Source: Amycolatopsis sulphurea | GTDB lineage: Bacteria; Actinomycetota; Actinomycetes; Mycobacteriales; Pseudonocardiaceae | Assembly (NCBI RefSeq): GCF_002564045.1 | Contig: NZ_PDJK01000001.1 | Span: forward strand, 1-64,000 | DNA length: 64,000 nucleotides | Direction of reading: 5' to 3' | Part shown: positions 36,527 to 47,306 of the stretch, one piece after another | Numbering within the stretch: position 1 is the stretch's first letter | Layout of the letters: every line of letters starts with the position of its first letter | Notes under the pieces: generated by a model | The model's input: only the letters and a program-made list of their open reading frames with translations | Database searches by the model: none | Told to the model about the DNA's origin: nothing | Made by a program: the position numbers and the translations under genes

Positions 36527-37503
36527 CAGATCCTCACCCTCGGGTCGAGCACGGCGTAGAACACGTCCGCCAGCCAGCCGGCCAGCAGCACGCAGACCGC
36601 GATGAACAGGGTCACGGTGGCCACGATGTTCGTGTCCTGCTTCTGGATTCCGGTCACCAGCCAGTCGCCCATGCCGTACCAGCCGAAGATCTTCTCGGTG
36701 AAGATGCCGCCCGTGATCAGCAGGCCGAACCCGAAGGCGAACAGCGTCGCCATCGGGATGAGCGCGGTCCGCAGGCCGTGCTTGAACAGTGCGCGCCGGC
36801 GGGTCAGGCCTTTGGCCTGCGCGGTGCGCAGGAAGTCCGAGCCGAGCACGTCGAGCATCGCCGAGCGCTGGTAGCGGCTGTAGTAGGCCACCTGGGTCAG
36901 CACGATCGCCAACGTGGGCACGATGATGTGCTGCAACCGGTCCAGCACCACGTCCCCGAATCCACCGGAGACGTCGCCGGATTCGCCCTGCACGATGAAG
37001 AACTGGTACCCGCCCAGGAGCGTGTCGTTCACCGACTGGGCGCCGGCCTTCAGGATCGTCGCGATCACGAAGACCGGGGTGGAGAGCACCACGAAGGAGA
37101 ACGTGGTCGCCAGGTAGTCGCTGATCTTGTACTGGCGGATCGCGCTGACGACCCCGACCAGCACACCGATGATGATGCCGAGGGTGATCCCGAGCAGGAA
37201 CAGCCGCAGGCTCACCCCGGCGCGGCGCAGCAGCTCGTCGGTGATCGGCTGATCGGCGATCGTGCGGCCGAAGTCGCCCTGGAACACGCCGCCCAGCCAG
37301 GTCAGGAACCGTTGCGGGATAGGCTGATCCAGGTACAGCTCCGCGGTCTTGGCGTCGATCGTGGACTGCGGGGCGGGCGGATTGCGCAGCTTCAGCGCGT
37401 CGAGCGGGCTGAATGCCAGTGATGCCAGGGAAAACGCCGCGAAGGTGGCCACGAGGCACAGGGCCACGTAGTTGACCAGCCGGCGGACGAGGAACCCGAT
37501 CAC
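36526..37503 (-). CDS. dppB: Peptide ABC transporter permease, DppB type
   Basis: 325 residues from GTG 37503 with GAGGG upstream. [24 protein letters not shown] opens the first helix; [30 protein letters not shown] is the conserved external loop plus helix 2; the coupling motif is [31 protein letters not shown]. Six helices, ending LDPRVRI. First gene of the operon dppB-dppC-dppDF-dppA. Its upstream region has a 21-bp palindrome at 37637. Confidence 0.92.
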   Translation of the reverse strand: MIGFLVRRLVNYVALCLVATFAAFSLASLAFSPLDALKLRNPPAPQSTIDAKTAELYLDQPIPQRFLTWLGGVFQGDFGRTIADQPITDELLRRAGVSLRLFLLGITLGIIIGVLVGVVSAIRQYKISDYLATTFSFVVLSTPVFVIATILKAGAQSVNDTLLGGYQFFIVQGESGDVSGGFGDVVLDRLQHIIVPTLAIVLTQVAYYSRYQRSAMLDVLGSDFLRTAQAKGLTRRRALFKHGLRTALIPMATLFAFGFGLLITGGIFTEKIFGWYGMGDWLVTGIQKQDTNIVATVTLFIAVCVLLAGWLADVFYAVLDPRVRI

Positions 37504-37636
37504 GGTTCCCTCGATTCACCCGGGCCGCCGGATCCGCCCCGCGCCGCGGGATTTTCGCGCGAAGGAGTTTTCGTCGAGAACACGTGCCGGTGCTGCCTTC
37601 CGAATGCGGACGCTCGTTGCTGGCGCAGCCTAATGC

Positions 37637-37657
37637 CGAAGATCGTTGCGATCTTCG
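37637..37657. promoter_or_regulatory. Palindrome upstream of the dpp-type operon
   Basis: CGAAGATCG-TTG-CGATCTTCG, 9-bp perfect arms, about 135 nt upstream of the dppB start. Candidate operator for a dimeric regulator; a leader hairpin is the alternative. Confidence 0.5.
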
Positions 37658-37817
37658 TTCCCAGGCAACCAAATAGTCACGATTTCCGTAGGCAGCAGGA
37701 AAAACTCCGACTTTCGGCCGTAGCGCCGCGGAAGATCTCTCGGTCGGTATGCGCCTCTTTACCGGCGATCATGGTTCCGGAATGGTTCCGCGTATTCCGG
37801 CCCCGCTACCGGAACGC

Positions 37818-38086
37818 CCGGAACGCTCCACTCGCGAAGGCTGTGAAGGGGCCCTTCACGGACGCTGAGGCTGTGAAGGGACCCTTCACGGACGCTGAGG
37901 CCGAGGACCCGGCAGTGGGCGATGCGGAGGGTTGTGTGCGACCACCTCGTGGCGTGCGCCGGACCGGTTTCGGGTCTGTGAAGGGGTCCTTCACGGACGC
38001 TGAGTCTGTGAAGGACCCCTTGACGGACCTTCACACCGACTTTGCCGGAACGCTCCACTCGCGAAGGCTGTGAAGGGCCCCTTCAC
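37818..38086. repeat. Compound palindromic repeat cluster with a 33-bp direct repeat
   Basis: Contains two-arm copies at 37843-37889 and 37978-38024, the 75-bp MITE internal sequence (37902-37977), a right end ACACCGACTTTGCCGG (38035-38048), and a single arm at 38070-38086. The 33-bp sequence CCGGAACGCTCCACTCGCGA and onward occurs twice, at 37818-37850 and 38045-38077, 227 bp apart. The cluster looks like an element inserted next to, or duplicated with, an existing copy. Confidence 0.8.
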
Positions 38087-38113
38087 AGCCCGCAGGCGCA
38101 TACCCCGGAAACG

Positions 38114-38155
38114 CGAGAACCCCGTCGCCGCGGTCCGCGGCAGACGGGGTTCTCG
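38114..38155 (-). terminator. sigA terminator
   Basis: CGAGAACCCCGTC (38114-38126) pairs perfectly with GACGGGGTTCTCG (38143-38155), and the interior GCCGCGG-T-CCGCGGC can extend the stem. It begins 18 nt past the sigA stop on the minus strand. Confidence 0.85.
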
Positions 38156-38172
38156 GCACCTGTCCGGGTGGT

Positions 38173-39591
<1,419 letters not shown>

Positions 39592-39802
39592 TTACGCCCT
39601 TTCGCAGCGGTCGATCATGACGAACCGAGATGTCGACACCTCGGCTGCCTCACATTCGGGGAACACGCCCCGGCCTGCGGATTTCCCTCCCGCAGCCGTG
39701 CGCTGCGTTCCATTGTAACGACGTCGGCCCGGTGCGTCGCGAAGCGATCACCCTCCGGCCTGCCGCTCGTGACCGTTCCGGGACGCGGGGCGGCTCCCGG
39801 GG

Positions 39803-40564
<762 letters not shown>

Positions 40565-40628
40565 TGACGTGGTCCCTTCTCGCACGATTCAGAAGCCTGC
40601 TGCGGAGACTTTAACCGGATGTGATGAC

Positions 40629-41450
40629 ATGGCCGACGTGGGAGCTGACGAGTTGGTGCTGAAGAAGATCGCCGAACAGGTCGCGGGCGAGGCCGCCGAG
40701 CTGGTCCGGTCCGCGTGGGAATCCCTGCGCGCGGGCGGGGACCTGCGGGTGGACACGAAATCCGCGGAAACCGATGTGGTCACCGCGGCCGATCGGGAGT
40801 CCGAGGAGCTGGTGCGGGCCCGCCTGGCCGTGCTGCGCCCGGGCGAACCCGTGCTCGGCGAGGAGGGCGGCGGCACGGCCGCGAGCGGCGGGGTGACCTG
40901 GGTCGTCGATCCGATCGACGGCACCGTGAACTTCCTGTACGGCCTGCCCGATTTCGCGGTGTCGATCGCGGCGCAGGTGGACGGTGTCTCGGTGGCGGGC
41001 GCGGTGATCGAACCGGTCAGCGGCCGCTGCTGGACCGCCGCCCGCGGCGAGGGCGCCTGGCTCGACGGGCGTCAGCTGTCGGTGTCCGAACCGGCGCGGC
41101 TCGACCTCGCGTTGGTCGGTACCGGGTTCGCGTACGTGCGTGAGCGTCGCGTCCGTCAGGCTGCGCTCGTGGCCGCGCTGGCCGGTGAAGTCCGCGACAT
41201 CCGCCGCCGCGGCGCGGGCTCGCTGGACTTGTGCGCGACCGGCGCGGGCTGGCTGGACGCGTACTTCGAGCACGGCCTGCACCGCTGGGACTGGGCCGCG
41301 GGCGGGCTCGTGGCCGAAGAAGCCGGTGCGACCGTGCTGCTGCCGGGCAGCGCCCCGGACCTCGGCGAGGACATGACGTTCGTCGCGGCCCCGCCGATCG
41401 CCGCGCAGCTGCGCGAGCGGCTGGTCACGCACGGCGCCGCCGGAATCTGA
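40629..41450 (+). CDS. suhB: Inositol monophosphatase family protein (SuhB-like)
   Basis: 273 residues from ATG 40629. Mg2+-dependent phosphatase with the family's signatures: [27 protein letters not shown] (metal Glu), [23 protein letters not shown] (motif 1 D-P-I-D-G-T) and [17 protein letters not shown] (motif 2 W-D-x-A-A-G). Substrate likely inositol 1-phosphate, as for the syntenic recalled Rv2701c, supporting inositol and downstream mycothiol or phosphoinositide synthesis. Divergent from ppgK with a short promoter region. Confidence 0.9.
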   Translation: MADVGADELVLKKIAEQVAGEAAELVRSAWESLRAGGDLRVDTKSAETDVVTAADRESEELVRARLAVLRPGEPVLGEEGGGTAASGGVTWVVDPIDGTVNFLYGLPDFAVSIAAQVDGVSVAGAVIEPVSGRCWTAARGEGAWLDGRQLSVSEPARLDLALVGTGFAYVRERRVRQAALVAALAGEVRDIRRRGAGSLDLCATGAGWLDAYFEHGLHRWDWAAGGLVAEEAGATVLLPGSAPDLGEDMTFVAAPPIAAQLRERLVTHGAAGI

Positions 41451-41466
41451 CGGCGGCTCGGCAGGT

Positions 41467-42153
41467 TCAGCAGGTGACGTCGCGGGCGGCGGCGAGCAGG
41501 GTCTGGTCGACCGTCGGCGCGCCGCTGCCCGACGACTGCTCGCTGCCGCCACCACTGCCCTGGTGGGCGTGGGACCAGTCGGAGAGCTGCTTGAGCACGG
41601 TGCGGGCCTCGGCGCGCGGCTGGATGTCGGTGAAGAGCTTGCCGGTGGCCAGATCGACGCTGGCGTCCCGGCGGTTGTCGTGGACCAGCTCCGCGCACGG
41701 GGCCACCAGGCTCACCGTGCGGGCGGCGGCGGCGCCGTTGTCGCCGTAGCGGATCTGGCCGCGGCACTGCGCGTCGCCCTTGGGGTAGGCCGGGTCGTTG
41801 CCGGGGTCGCCGATGCCGGTGAAGCCCAGCTCGCGCAGCGCGGAGGTGGCGATGCCGCCCTGGCCGCGGGTGGTGCTGGCGTTGAGCACCTTCAGCGTGA
41901 CCTTGTCCGGCGGGATGGGGGAGCGGTCGTCGAGACCGTTGTGCGGCACGGAGGTGAAGACCGCCCCCGGCTGTGGCGCGGGGTCGGGCGTGCAGCGCAC
42001 CGCCTCGTCGACATCGCCGCGGCCGACCACCGCGTTGACCCAGACGACCACCGCGCCGAGCGCGAGCACCCCGATCACGATGAGCGCGGGCAACGGCCGG
42101 TGCCTGCGATAGGGCCGCGCATCACGGTTGCCCGAGCCGTTCCCCGACGCCAC
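41467..42153 (-). CDS. cei: Cei-like envelope integrity protein (LytR C-terminal domain)
   Basis: 228 residues from GTG 42153 with GAAGGGGA 8 nt upstream; longer frames have no ribosome site. Short basic N-terminus (RPYRRHRPLPALIVIGVLALGAVVVWVN) containing one membrane helix, then an extracytoplasmic domain with KVTLKVLNASTTRGQGGIATSALRELGFTGI, the LytR_C fold, and four Cys. Matches the recalled Rv2700 position, between suhB and DUF4193. Probable role in cell-envelope integrity, by homology only. Confidence 0.82.
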   Translation of the reverse strand: MASGNGSGNRDARPYRRHRPLPALIVIGVLALGAVVVWVNAVVGRGDVDEAVRCTPDPAPQPGAVFTSVPHNGLDDRSPIPPDKVTLKVLNASTTRGQGGIATSALRELGFTGIGDPGNDPAYPKGDAQCRGQIRYGDNGAAAARTVSLVAPCAELVHDNRRDASVDLATGKLFTDIQPRAEARTVLKQLSDWSHAHQGSGGGSEQSSGSGAPTVDQTLLAAARDVTC

Positions 42154-42680
42154 TGCCGCGTCCCCTTCCCCGAAGCGGGGATCCCGCGGCCCCGCTGTAG
42201 CCGACGGTGTACTCACCGGAACCGTCGTAGCCGGTGAGCCTAGGCGTTCCACCCCGCACCCGGTGGTGCGGGGCGCTTTCGCCGCCGTGCGCCCCGAGCA
42301 GCCCTCCCCCGGAACCCCCGCGTCCCCGATCAGCCGATCGCACCACGACCGGCCGCGAAGGGGCAAGCGGACACGGCGGCCGGGTGCGCTTCGTGACGCG
42401 CGCGCAACCCGAACGGAGGATGTGCGTCTCACCTGCGCATTCCCCCTGCCGGGTGACGTGTGACGGGCATTGCCCGACTCGGTGCGGGGCGCGCCCGGCG
42501 GTGAGCTACCCTTCCCGGGCTCCGGCCGCGGAAAGCGGGCCCTGTCAGCTGAGACCTCGGTCACTGCGCGCGCCGGGCACAAACCGGGGCGCTGGAACGT
42601 TGACCAGCGGCACGACCGGATCCGGGTCCCGCCCGGACCGGGGTAGGACGACAAGCAGATTCGCAGGGGTGAGGGACACC
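42154..42680. other. Intergenic region between cei and DUF4193
   Basis: No gene recognised in 527 nt. Two hairpins lie at 42212-42273. The DUF4193 promoter should be near its 3' end, where TAGGAC precedes the start, but a -35 could not be assigned. Confidence 0.6.
42212..42273. terminator. Two hairpins upstream of cei
   Basis: CTCACCGG...CCGGTGAG (42212-42219, 42231-42238; 11-nt loop), then CCCCGCACC-CGGT-GGTGCGGGG (42252-42273; 9-bp stem). They lie in the leader of cei or between divergent promoters, not after a known gene, so their role is open. Confidence 0.45.
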
Positions 42681-42989
42681 ATGGCTACCGACTACGACGC
42701 GCCGCGCCGCAGCGAAGCCGACGAGCTGGCCGAAGACTCGTTGGAGGAGCTGAAGGCCCGGCGCAACGAGAACCAGTCCGGCGTCGTCGACGTCGACGAG
42801 GACGCGAGCGCGGAGAACTTCGAACTGCCCGGCGCGGACCTGTCCGGGCTCTCGGGCGAGGACATGACGGTGAAGGTCGTGCCGAAACAGGCCGACGAGT
42901 TCACCTGCTCCGTGTGCTTCCTGGTGCACCACCGCAGCCGGCTCGCCGAGGAAAGCGGCGGGCGGCTGATCTGCCGCGACTGCGCCTGA
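42681..42989 (+). CDS. DUF4193 zinc-ribbon protein
   Basis: 102 residues. ATG 42681 with GAGGGAC upstream. Acidic N-terminus ([52 protein letters not shown]), then [16 protein letters not shown] and LICRDCA: two C-x2-C pairs forming a zinc ribbon. Family DUF4193, one of the most conserved small proteins of actinobacteria (recalled Rv2699c). Function not established; it is often highly expressed. A 21-bp-stem terminator follows. Confidence 0.9.
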   Translation: MATDYDAPRRSEADELAEDSLEELKARRNENQSGVVDVDEDASAENFELPGADLSGLSGEDMTVKVVPKQADEFTCSVCFLVHHRSRLAEESGGRLICRDCA

Positions 42990-43091
42990 GCCGTTCCGCG
43001 CGGGCGGACTTCGAAGGCCCGGCGTCGGCCGGGGAACGGGGATCAGGGAAACCACAGTCGCGACAGCGGGGGAACGCAGGTCGCACGAACC

Positions 43092-43137
43092 ACTAACGAA
43101 AGGGACCGGCCCGCCGGGGCCGGTCCCTTTCGTTAGT
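43092..43137. terminator. Bidirectional terminator between DUF4193 and DUF3093
   Basis: ACTAACGAAAGGGACCGGCC(C) and its exact complement form a 21-bp stem with a 4-nt loop (GCCG); on the plus strand the stem ends in TTTCGTTAGT. Strongest simple terminator in the window, placed between convergent genes. Confidence 0.92.
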
Positions 43138-43155
43138 CGTGTCCGGGCGGGCGGC

Positions 43156-43641
43156 TCAGCCGGCTTCGCGCAGCAGGTCCGCGACGCGCTGCGGGTGACG
43201 GGTGCTGAACAGCCAGTACGGGGTCGGGTCGGCCGGATCGGTCAGCCGGATCCGGACCGCGGGGCCCACCCAGCCGCGGTGCAGCACGAACGCCGAGGGA
43301 TCGCCGTCGCGGCCGAGGGCGTGCCGTTTGGCGTCGCCGGTCAGCACCTCGATCTCGCCGGCGAAGCGCACCGGCAGGTGGGCCTCGCCCACCCACAGCT
43401 CCGGTTCGCCGCCGCCGGTCACCCGGACCCGGGAGCGGCCCAGCGACAGCAGCAGCGCCGCCATCACCAGTACGGCCACCGGCAGCGGGATCCACACCGG
43501 CACCGCCGGGTAGCCCAGGTGGATTTCGACGCCGAGCAGGACCGCCCCGAGCATCGGCAGGAGCCATCCCCACCACGGCACGTACAGCCGTTCGGAGTGC
43601 CGGAGGACGCCGGGCCCGGCGGTGTTCACGCGATCAGCCAC
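43156..43641 (-). CDS. DUF3093 membrane protein
   Basis: 161 residues from GTG 43641. Two membrane helices ([42 protein letters not shown]) then a soluble beta-rich domain with [30 protein letters not shown], ending [20 protein letters not shown]. Matches DUF3093 (recalled Rv2698). TACCCT on the minus strand 6 nt before the start suggests a leaderless mRNA. GTG 43629 is a possible alternative. Function unknown. Confidence 0.85.
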   Translation of the reverse strand: MADRVNTAGPGVLRHSERLYVPWWGWLLPMLGAVLLGVEIHLGYPAVPVWIPLPVAVLVMAALLLSLGRSRVRVTGGGEPELWVGEAHLPVRFAGEIEVLTGDAKRHALGRDGDPSAFVLHRGWVGPAVRIRLTDPADPTPYWLFSTRHPQRVADLLREAG

Positions 43642-43647
43642 GCGGCC

Positions 43648-43657
43648 AGGGTAGTCT
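43648..43657. promoter_or_regulatory. Overlapping divergent -10 boxes for DUF3093 and dut
   Basis: TACCCT on the minus strand (43653-43648), 6 nt before GTG 43641. TAGTCT on the plus strand (43652-43657), 8 nt before GTG 43666. Both fit leaderless starts; the boxes share two base pairs, so polymerase can serve only one gene at a time. Confidence 0.6.
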
Positions 43658-43665
43658 CGCCGCCC

Positions 43666-44157
43666 GTGTCCAGCGTTCAGGTACTCCTCCAACGGCTCGA
43701 TCCGGATGTCCCGCCGCCCGCCTACGCGCGGCCGGGCGATGCCGGCGCCGATCTCGTCACCACCTCGGATATCGTGCTCGGACCCGGCGAGCGCGGGGTC
43801 GTCGGCACCGGGGTGGCGATCGCGCTGCCGCCCGGGTACGCCGGGTTCGTGCATCCCCGCTCCGGGCTCGCCGCGCGCGTCGGGCTGTCGGTGGTGAACA
43901 CGCCCGGCACGATCGACGCGGGGTATCGCGGTGAGATCCGGGTCTGCCTGATCAACCACGATCCGCGGGAGAAGCTGGTGCTCACCCGCGGCGACCGGAT
44001 CGCGCAGCTGGTGGTGCAGCAGGTGGCGCGGGTGGAGTTCGTCGAGGTCGCCGAGCTGGGCGGCACCGAACGCGGCGCGGGCGGCTACGGCTCGACCGGC
44101 GGGCACGCCACACTGGTCCCCGACACGGAGCAGGCCGGGGAAGGAACGGAGAGCTAG
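43666..44157 (+). CDS. dut: dUTP diphosphatase
   Basis: 163 residues. Trimeric dUTPase: converts dUTP to dUMP and PPi. All five motifs are visible: [60 protein letters not shown] and [13 protein letters not shown] (the flexible arm with the stacking aromatic). GTG start; its TAG overlaps the next gene's GTG. Recalled ortholog Rv2697c. Confidence 0.95.
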   Translation: MSSVQVLLQRLDPDVPPPAYARPGDAGADLVTTSDIVLGPGERGVVGTGVAIALPPGYAGFVHPRSGLAARVGLSVVNTPGTIDAGYRGEIRVCLINHDPREKLVLTRGDRIAQLVVQQVARVEFVEVAELGGTERGAGGYGSTGGHATLVPDTEQAGEGTES

Positions 44158-44807
44158 TGGGGATTTTCGGACGCAAGCGCGGGTCCGGCGGCAACGGGCG
44201 CGGCCCCGGGACCGAGCCGGAGGAGACCGGCGCGGACGACGCGGTCGAACCCGGTGACCGGTTGTCGGAGACCTCGGACGGGCCGTTCGACGTCGCCGAC
44301 GCCGAGGACGACGGCATCCCGCGGATCGACCTCGGCTCGGTGAAGGTGCCGGTGCCCGACGGTTCGCAGGTCCAGGTCGAGATGGACCCCGACGCGGGCG
44401 GGGTGCGCGCGGTGCACATCGTGACCGAGCACGGCCAGATCACCGTGAGCGGGTACGCCGCGCCGCGGTCGGGCGGGCTGTGGCGCGAGGTGAGCACGGA
44501 GCTGGGCGATCAGCTGCGCGCGGACGGGGCGAAGGTCAACGTCGGCCGCGGCGAGTGGGGCATGGAGCTGTCGGCCATCATCGGCGACGTCGCGCTGCGG
44601 TTCGTCGGTGTGGACGGCCCGCGCTGGATGCTGCGCGGCGTGATCGCCGGGCCGCAGTCCGCCGCGGCGCAGGCACCGGAGGTGCTGCGGGCCATCGTGC
44701 GCCGCACCGTGGTGGACCGCGGGGACTCGCCGATGCCGGTGCGGACCCCGCTGCCGATCACGCTGCCCGAAGCGGTCGCGCAGCACATCGCCGAACAGCA
44801 GGGCTGA
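44157..44807 (+). CDS. DUF3710 protein
   Basis: 216 residues from GTG 44157, which overlaps the dut stop by one base. Low-complexity, Gly/acidic N-terminus (MGIFGRKRGSGGNGRG...), then a conserved domain from IPRIDLGSVKVPVPDGSQVQVEMD through GLWREVSTELGDQLRADGAKVNVGRGEWGMELSA to GPRWMLRGVIAGPQSAAA. Matches DUF3710 (recalled Rv2696c). Cytosolic, no membrane segment; function unknown. Cotranscribed with dut. Confidence 0.88.
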   Translation: MGIFGRKRGSGGNGRGPGTEPEETGADDAVEPGDRLSETSDGPFDVADAEDDGIPRIDLGSVKVPVPDGSQVQVEMDPDAGGVRAVHIVTEHGQITVSGYAAPRSGGLWREVSTELGDQLRADGAKVNVGRGEWGMELSAIIGDVALRFVGVDGPRWMLRGVIAGPQSAAAQAPEVLRAIVRRTVVDRGDSPMPVRTPLPITLPEAVAQHIAEQQG

Positions 44808-44830
44808 AGCGTCACCGCGGTTTCAAGTCC

Positions 44831-45138
44831 GTGAAGGGGCCCTTCACGGACTCAGAGTCCGTGAAGGGCCCCTTCACAGACCTCCGCAGCGCAGGGCCCC
44901 GGCAAAGTTGGTCGTGGGCTCGTGATCAGCAGAGAGAGCCGTGGCGGCCCGACCGGTTTCGGGTCCGTGAGGGTGCCCCTGACGGACTCAGAGTCCGTGA
45001 AGGGGCCCTTCACAGCCCTCCGCAGCTACGCAGGGCTGTGAAGGGGCCCTTCACAGCCCCCTCCGCAGCTGCGCAGGGCCCTCCACGCCGACTCTGCCGA
45101 CACCGTTGACTCTGAGTCAGTGAAGAGGGCCCCTTCAC
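44831..45138. repeat. Cluster of palindromic repeats (two double, two single arms)
   Basis: Two-arm copies at 44831-44877 (perfect) and 44967-45013 (degenerate left arm GTGAGGGTGCCCCTGAC), single arms at 45038-45054 and 45120-45138. MITE-like end sequences GGCCCCGGCAAAGT (44894-44907) and CCGACTCTGCCGACACC (45088-45104) lie among them. It fills the DUF3710-hydrolase gap, and the last arm overlaps the 3' end of the hydrolase gene. Confidence 0.85.
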
Positions 45139-45860
45139 GGACTTCCCATCGCTCGAAGGGCGCGCAGATAGGCGAGCACGGTGGCGCGGCCCAGGGATTC
45201 GGGGTCCGCGCCGAGTGCGGCCAGCGTGGTCTCCACGTACTGCGCGCGCGGGAGCGCCCCGGCCCATTCGCGGGCCACGCCTGCCGGGTGGATCGGGTCG
45301 TCGGTGCACGCCCCGATCCCGGCGGGCACGGCCAGCCCCCGCAACGTTTCGAGGGTGGGCGCGGGCCTGCGGGCCGCGACGCGGAGCCCGGCCGCCAGCC
45401 CGGACCCGTGCCTCGGCCACGCCCGGCCCAGCTCCGCGGCGAGCCACGGCGGGCTGCCCGCTTCGGCTTGGGCCAGCGCGGCGGACACGCCGTGGGTGGC
45501 CACCAGATCCACGGTGAGCGTCGCAGACTGCGCGGCGGGTGCCTGGCCGGGTTCGCCGTGCCAGGCCGGGAGAGCGGCGAGCAGGCCCGCGCATCGGCCC
45601 GGATGCGCGACCGCCCACTCCGCGGCCAGATGCGCGCCGAAGGAGATCCCGCCGGCCAGCACCGGGCCGTGCTGCGCGGACAGCCGGTCCAGCGCCGCCA
45701 GGAACCCCTCCGCGAGCCCGGCGCCGGGTACCGGAGCAGGGGTGTGCAGCGGCACGCCGAGCGCGGCCAGCGGGCCGCAGAACACCGCGCGGACGAACAC
45801 CTCGTCGGAGCCGGTGCCGGGCAGCAGCACGGCGGCCCGAACCGGGATCGCGGACGTCAC
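45135..45860 (-). CDS. Alpha/beta hydrolase-like protein (Rv2695-type)
   Basis: 241 residues from GTG 45860; CAAGAT 6 nt upstream suggests a leaderless start. Alpha/beta-hydrolase pattern: AAVLLPGTGSDEVFVRAVF, GPVLAGGISFGAHLAAEWAVAHPG where the nucleophile elbow is G-x-S-x-G (GISFG), and VPAGIGACTDDPIHPAGVAREW (acid/His region). The His is followed by a short tail ending RALRAMGSP. The stop codon TGA is provided by the palindromic repeat, so the native C-terminus may have been shortened. Substrate unknown. Confidence 0.78.
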   Translation of the reverse strand: MTSAIPVRAAVLLPGTGSDEVFVRAVFCGPLAALGVPLHTPAPVPGAGLAEGFLAALDRLSAQHGPVLAGGISFGAHLAAEWAVAHPGRCAGLLAALPAWHGEPGQAPAAQSATLTVDLVATHGVSAALAQAEAGSPPWLAAELGRAWPRHGSGLAAGLRVAARRPAPTLETLRGLAVPAGIGACTDDPIHPAGVAREWAGALPRAQYVETTLAALGADPESLGRATVLAYLRALRAMGSP

Positions 45861-45963
45861 GTTGCGATCTTGCCGCAAACCGGTTTCGCTTGCCGGGACC
45901 ACAGCTACGCTGGAGACGCACGGGCCGCAGGATGTCGGCGGCCCCGGAGCACAGGAGCACACC

Positions 45964-46344
45964 ATGCCCGCCAAGGACGGCGGCTACTTCAGCCGGCTGG
46001 TTCGCAAGCTGACCAGCGACGTCGAGGACCTCGACGCCGACGAGATGTCCGAACGGTCCGGGGCCGAGGGCGCGCAGCGGGCGTGCGACTGCCGCTCCGG
46101 CGAAGAGGTGACCGTTCTCGGCAGATTGCGCAGTGTGGAGCTGTGCCCGACCGACGGTGCGGCGACCCTTCAGGCGGAGCTGTTCGACGGCACTCAGGGC
46201 GTGACGCTAATCTGGCTCGGCCGACGCCGGATTCCCGGCATCGAGCCCGGTCGCACCGTCAAGGTCCGCGGCCGGATGGCCGAACGGGACGGGCAGAAAG
46301 TGCTCTACAACCCGTACTACGAACTCCAGAGCCCCGTAGGGTGA
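45964..46344 (+). CDS. OB-fold nucleic-acid-binding protein
   Basis: 126 residues; GGAGCACAGGAGCACACC precedes ATG 45964. Helical start (GGYFSRLVRKLTSDVEDLDADEMS) then an OB fold: CDCRSGEEVTVLGRLRSVELCP, LQAELFDGTQGVTLIWLGRRRIPGIEPGRTVKVRGRMAERDGQKVLYNPYYEL, the tRNA_anti/RecG-wedge pattern. Recalled Rv2694c. TACGCT about 50 nt upstream is a candidate -10. Likely single-strand nucleic-acid binding; partners unknown. Confidence 0.85.
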   Translation: MPAKDGGYFSRLVRKLTSDVEDLDADEMSERSGAEGAQRACDCRSGEEVTVLGRLRSVELCPTDGAATLQAELFDGTQGVTLIWLGRRRIPGIEPGRTVKVRGRMAERDGQKVLYNPYYELQSPVG

Positions 46345-46353
46345 TCGACTCTC

Positions 46354-47202
46354 GTGACTGAACCTGCCCCGCACGACCGCCGGCCCGTGCCCGGCGCCGA
46401 CGCGACCCCGTCCGCCGCGCCCGGAGCCGAGACACCGGGCGCCGAGACGCCGGGAGCCGAGGTGCCCGGCACCGGGGCACCGGCTTCCACAGCGGCCGGC
46501 GAGGCGAAGGAACCGGACGCCAAGCCGACCATGCTGGACCAGATGGGCGGGACCGCCGGCCTGTTCTACTCCTCGCTGCCGGTGATCTTCTTCGTCCTGC
46601 TCAACTCCCTGTTCGGGCTGACCGTGGCGATCTGGGGCTCCCTCGGCGGCGCGGTGGCCATCACCGTGCTGCGGATGGTGCGCAAGGAGCCGCTGCAGCC
46701 GGCCATCTCCGGGTTCTTCGGGGTGGCGATCGCGGCCTTCATCGCCTACCGCACCGGCTCGGCGAAGGGGTTCTTCCTCTTCGGCATCTGGACCAGCCTG
46801 CTCTACTGCGGGGTGTTCGTGGCCTCCATCCTGGCGCGCTGGCCGCTGGCCGGGGTGGCCTGGAACGCGCTGAACGGCAAGGGCACCGCCTGGCGCAAGG
46901 ACAAGGTCTCGATCCGCGGCTACGACATCGCCACGCTGGCGCTGGCGCTGGTCTTCGCGGCCCGGTTCGTGGTGCAGCGCTGGCTCTACGACAGCGACTA
47001 CACCGGCTGGCTGGCCTTCGCCAAGATCGCGATGGGCTACCCGCTCTACGCGCTGGGCCTGCTCGTGGTCGTCTGGGCGGTGCGCCGTTCGGACAAGCGG
47101 CTCAAGGCGCTCGCCGAGACCGCGCCTGTGCCGGAGACCGACGCCGAGGCCGAAGACCGCCTGCGCCGCAAATACGCCCAGTCACCGACCCCCGACGCTT
47201 GA
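46354..47202 (+). CDS. DUF3159 multi-pass membrane protein
   Basis: 282 residues from GTG 46354, 9 nt after the OB-fold gene stop. Pro/Ala/Gly-rich start of ~45 residues with repeated GAETPGAETPGAEVPG, then about six membrane helices: LPVIFFVLLNSLFGLTVAIWGSLGGAVAITVLR, GFFGVAIAAFIAYRTGSAKGFFLFGIWTSLLYCGVFVASILAR, and ALALVFAARFVVQRWLYDSDYTGWLAFAKIAMGYPLYALGLLVVVWAVR. Matches DUF3159 (recalled Rv2693c), an intracellular-septation-like fold. Function unknown. Confidence 0.86.
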   Translation: MTEPAPHDRRPVPGADATPSAAPGAETPGAETPGAEVPGTGAPASTAAGEAKEPDAKPTMLDQMGGTAGLFYSSLPVIFFVLLNSLFGLTVAIWGSLGGAVAITVLRMVRKEPLQPAISGFFGVAIAAFIAYRTGSAKGFFLFGIWTSLLYCGVFVASILARWPLAGVAWNALNGKGTAWRKDKVSIRGYDIATLALALVFAARFVVQRWLYDSDYTGWLAFAKIAMGYPLYALGLLVVVWAVRRSDKRLKALAETAPVPETDAEAEDRLRRKYAQSPTPDA

Positions 47203-47223
47203 CCCCCTCCTGATCGCACGGCT

Positions 47224-47270
47224 GTGAAGGGGCCCTTCACGGACTCAGAGTCCGTGAAGGGCCCCTTCAC
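47224..47270. repeat. Palindromic repeat, two arms (copy at a convergent junction)
   Basis: Perfect consensus, placed between the convergent ends of DUF3159 (stop 47202) and the TrkA-type gene (stop 47307), where a bidirectional terminator would be expected. Confidence 0.9.
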
Positions 47271-47306
47271 AGCTTTTCGGCAGGGGGGCGGGCAGAGGGG
47301 GCGGGC

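Larger units (their letters stand above)
37504..38172. other. Intergenic region upstream of dppB, rich in repeats
   Basis: No gene. 37504-37800 is the dppB upstream region (moderately AT-rich, with the palindrome at 37637); 37818-38086 is repeat sequence; 38114-38155 is the sigA terminator. Confidence 0.7.
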
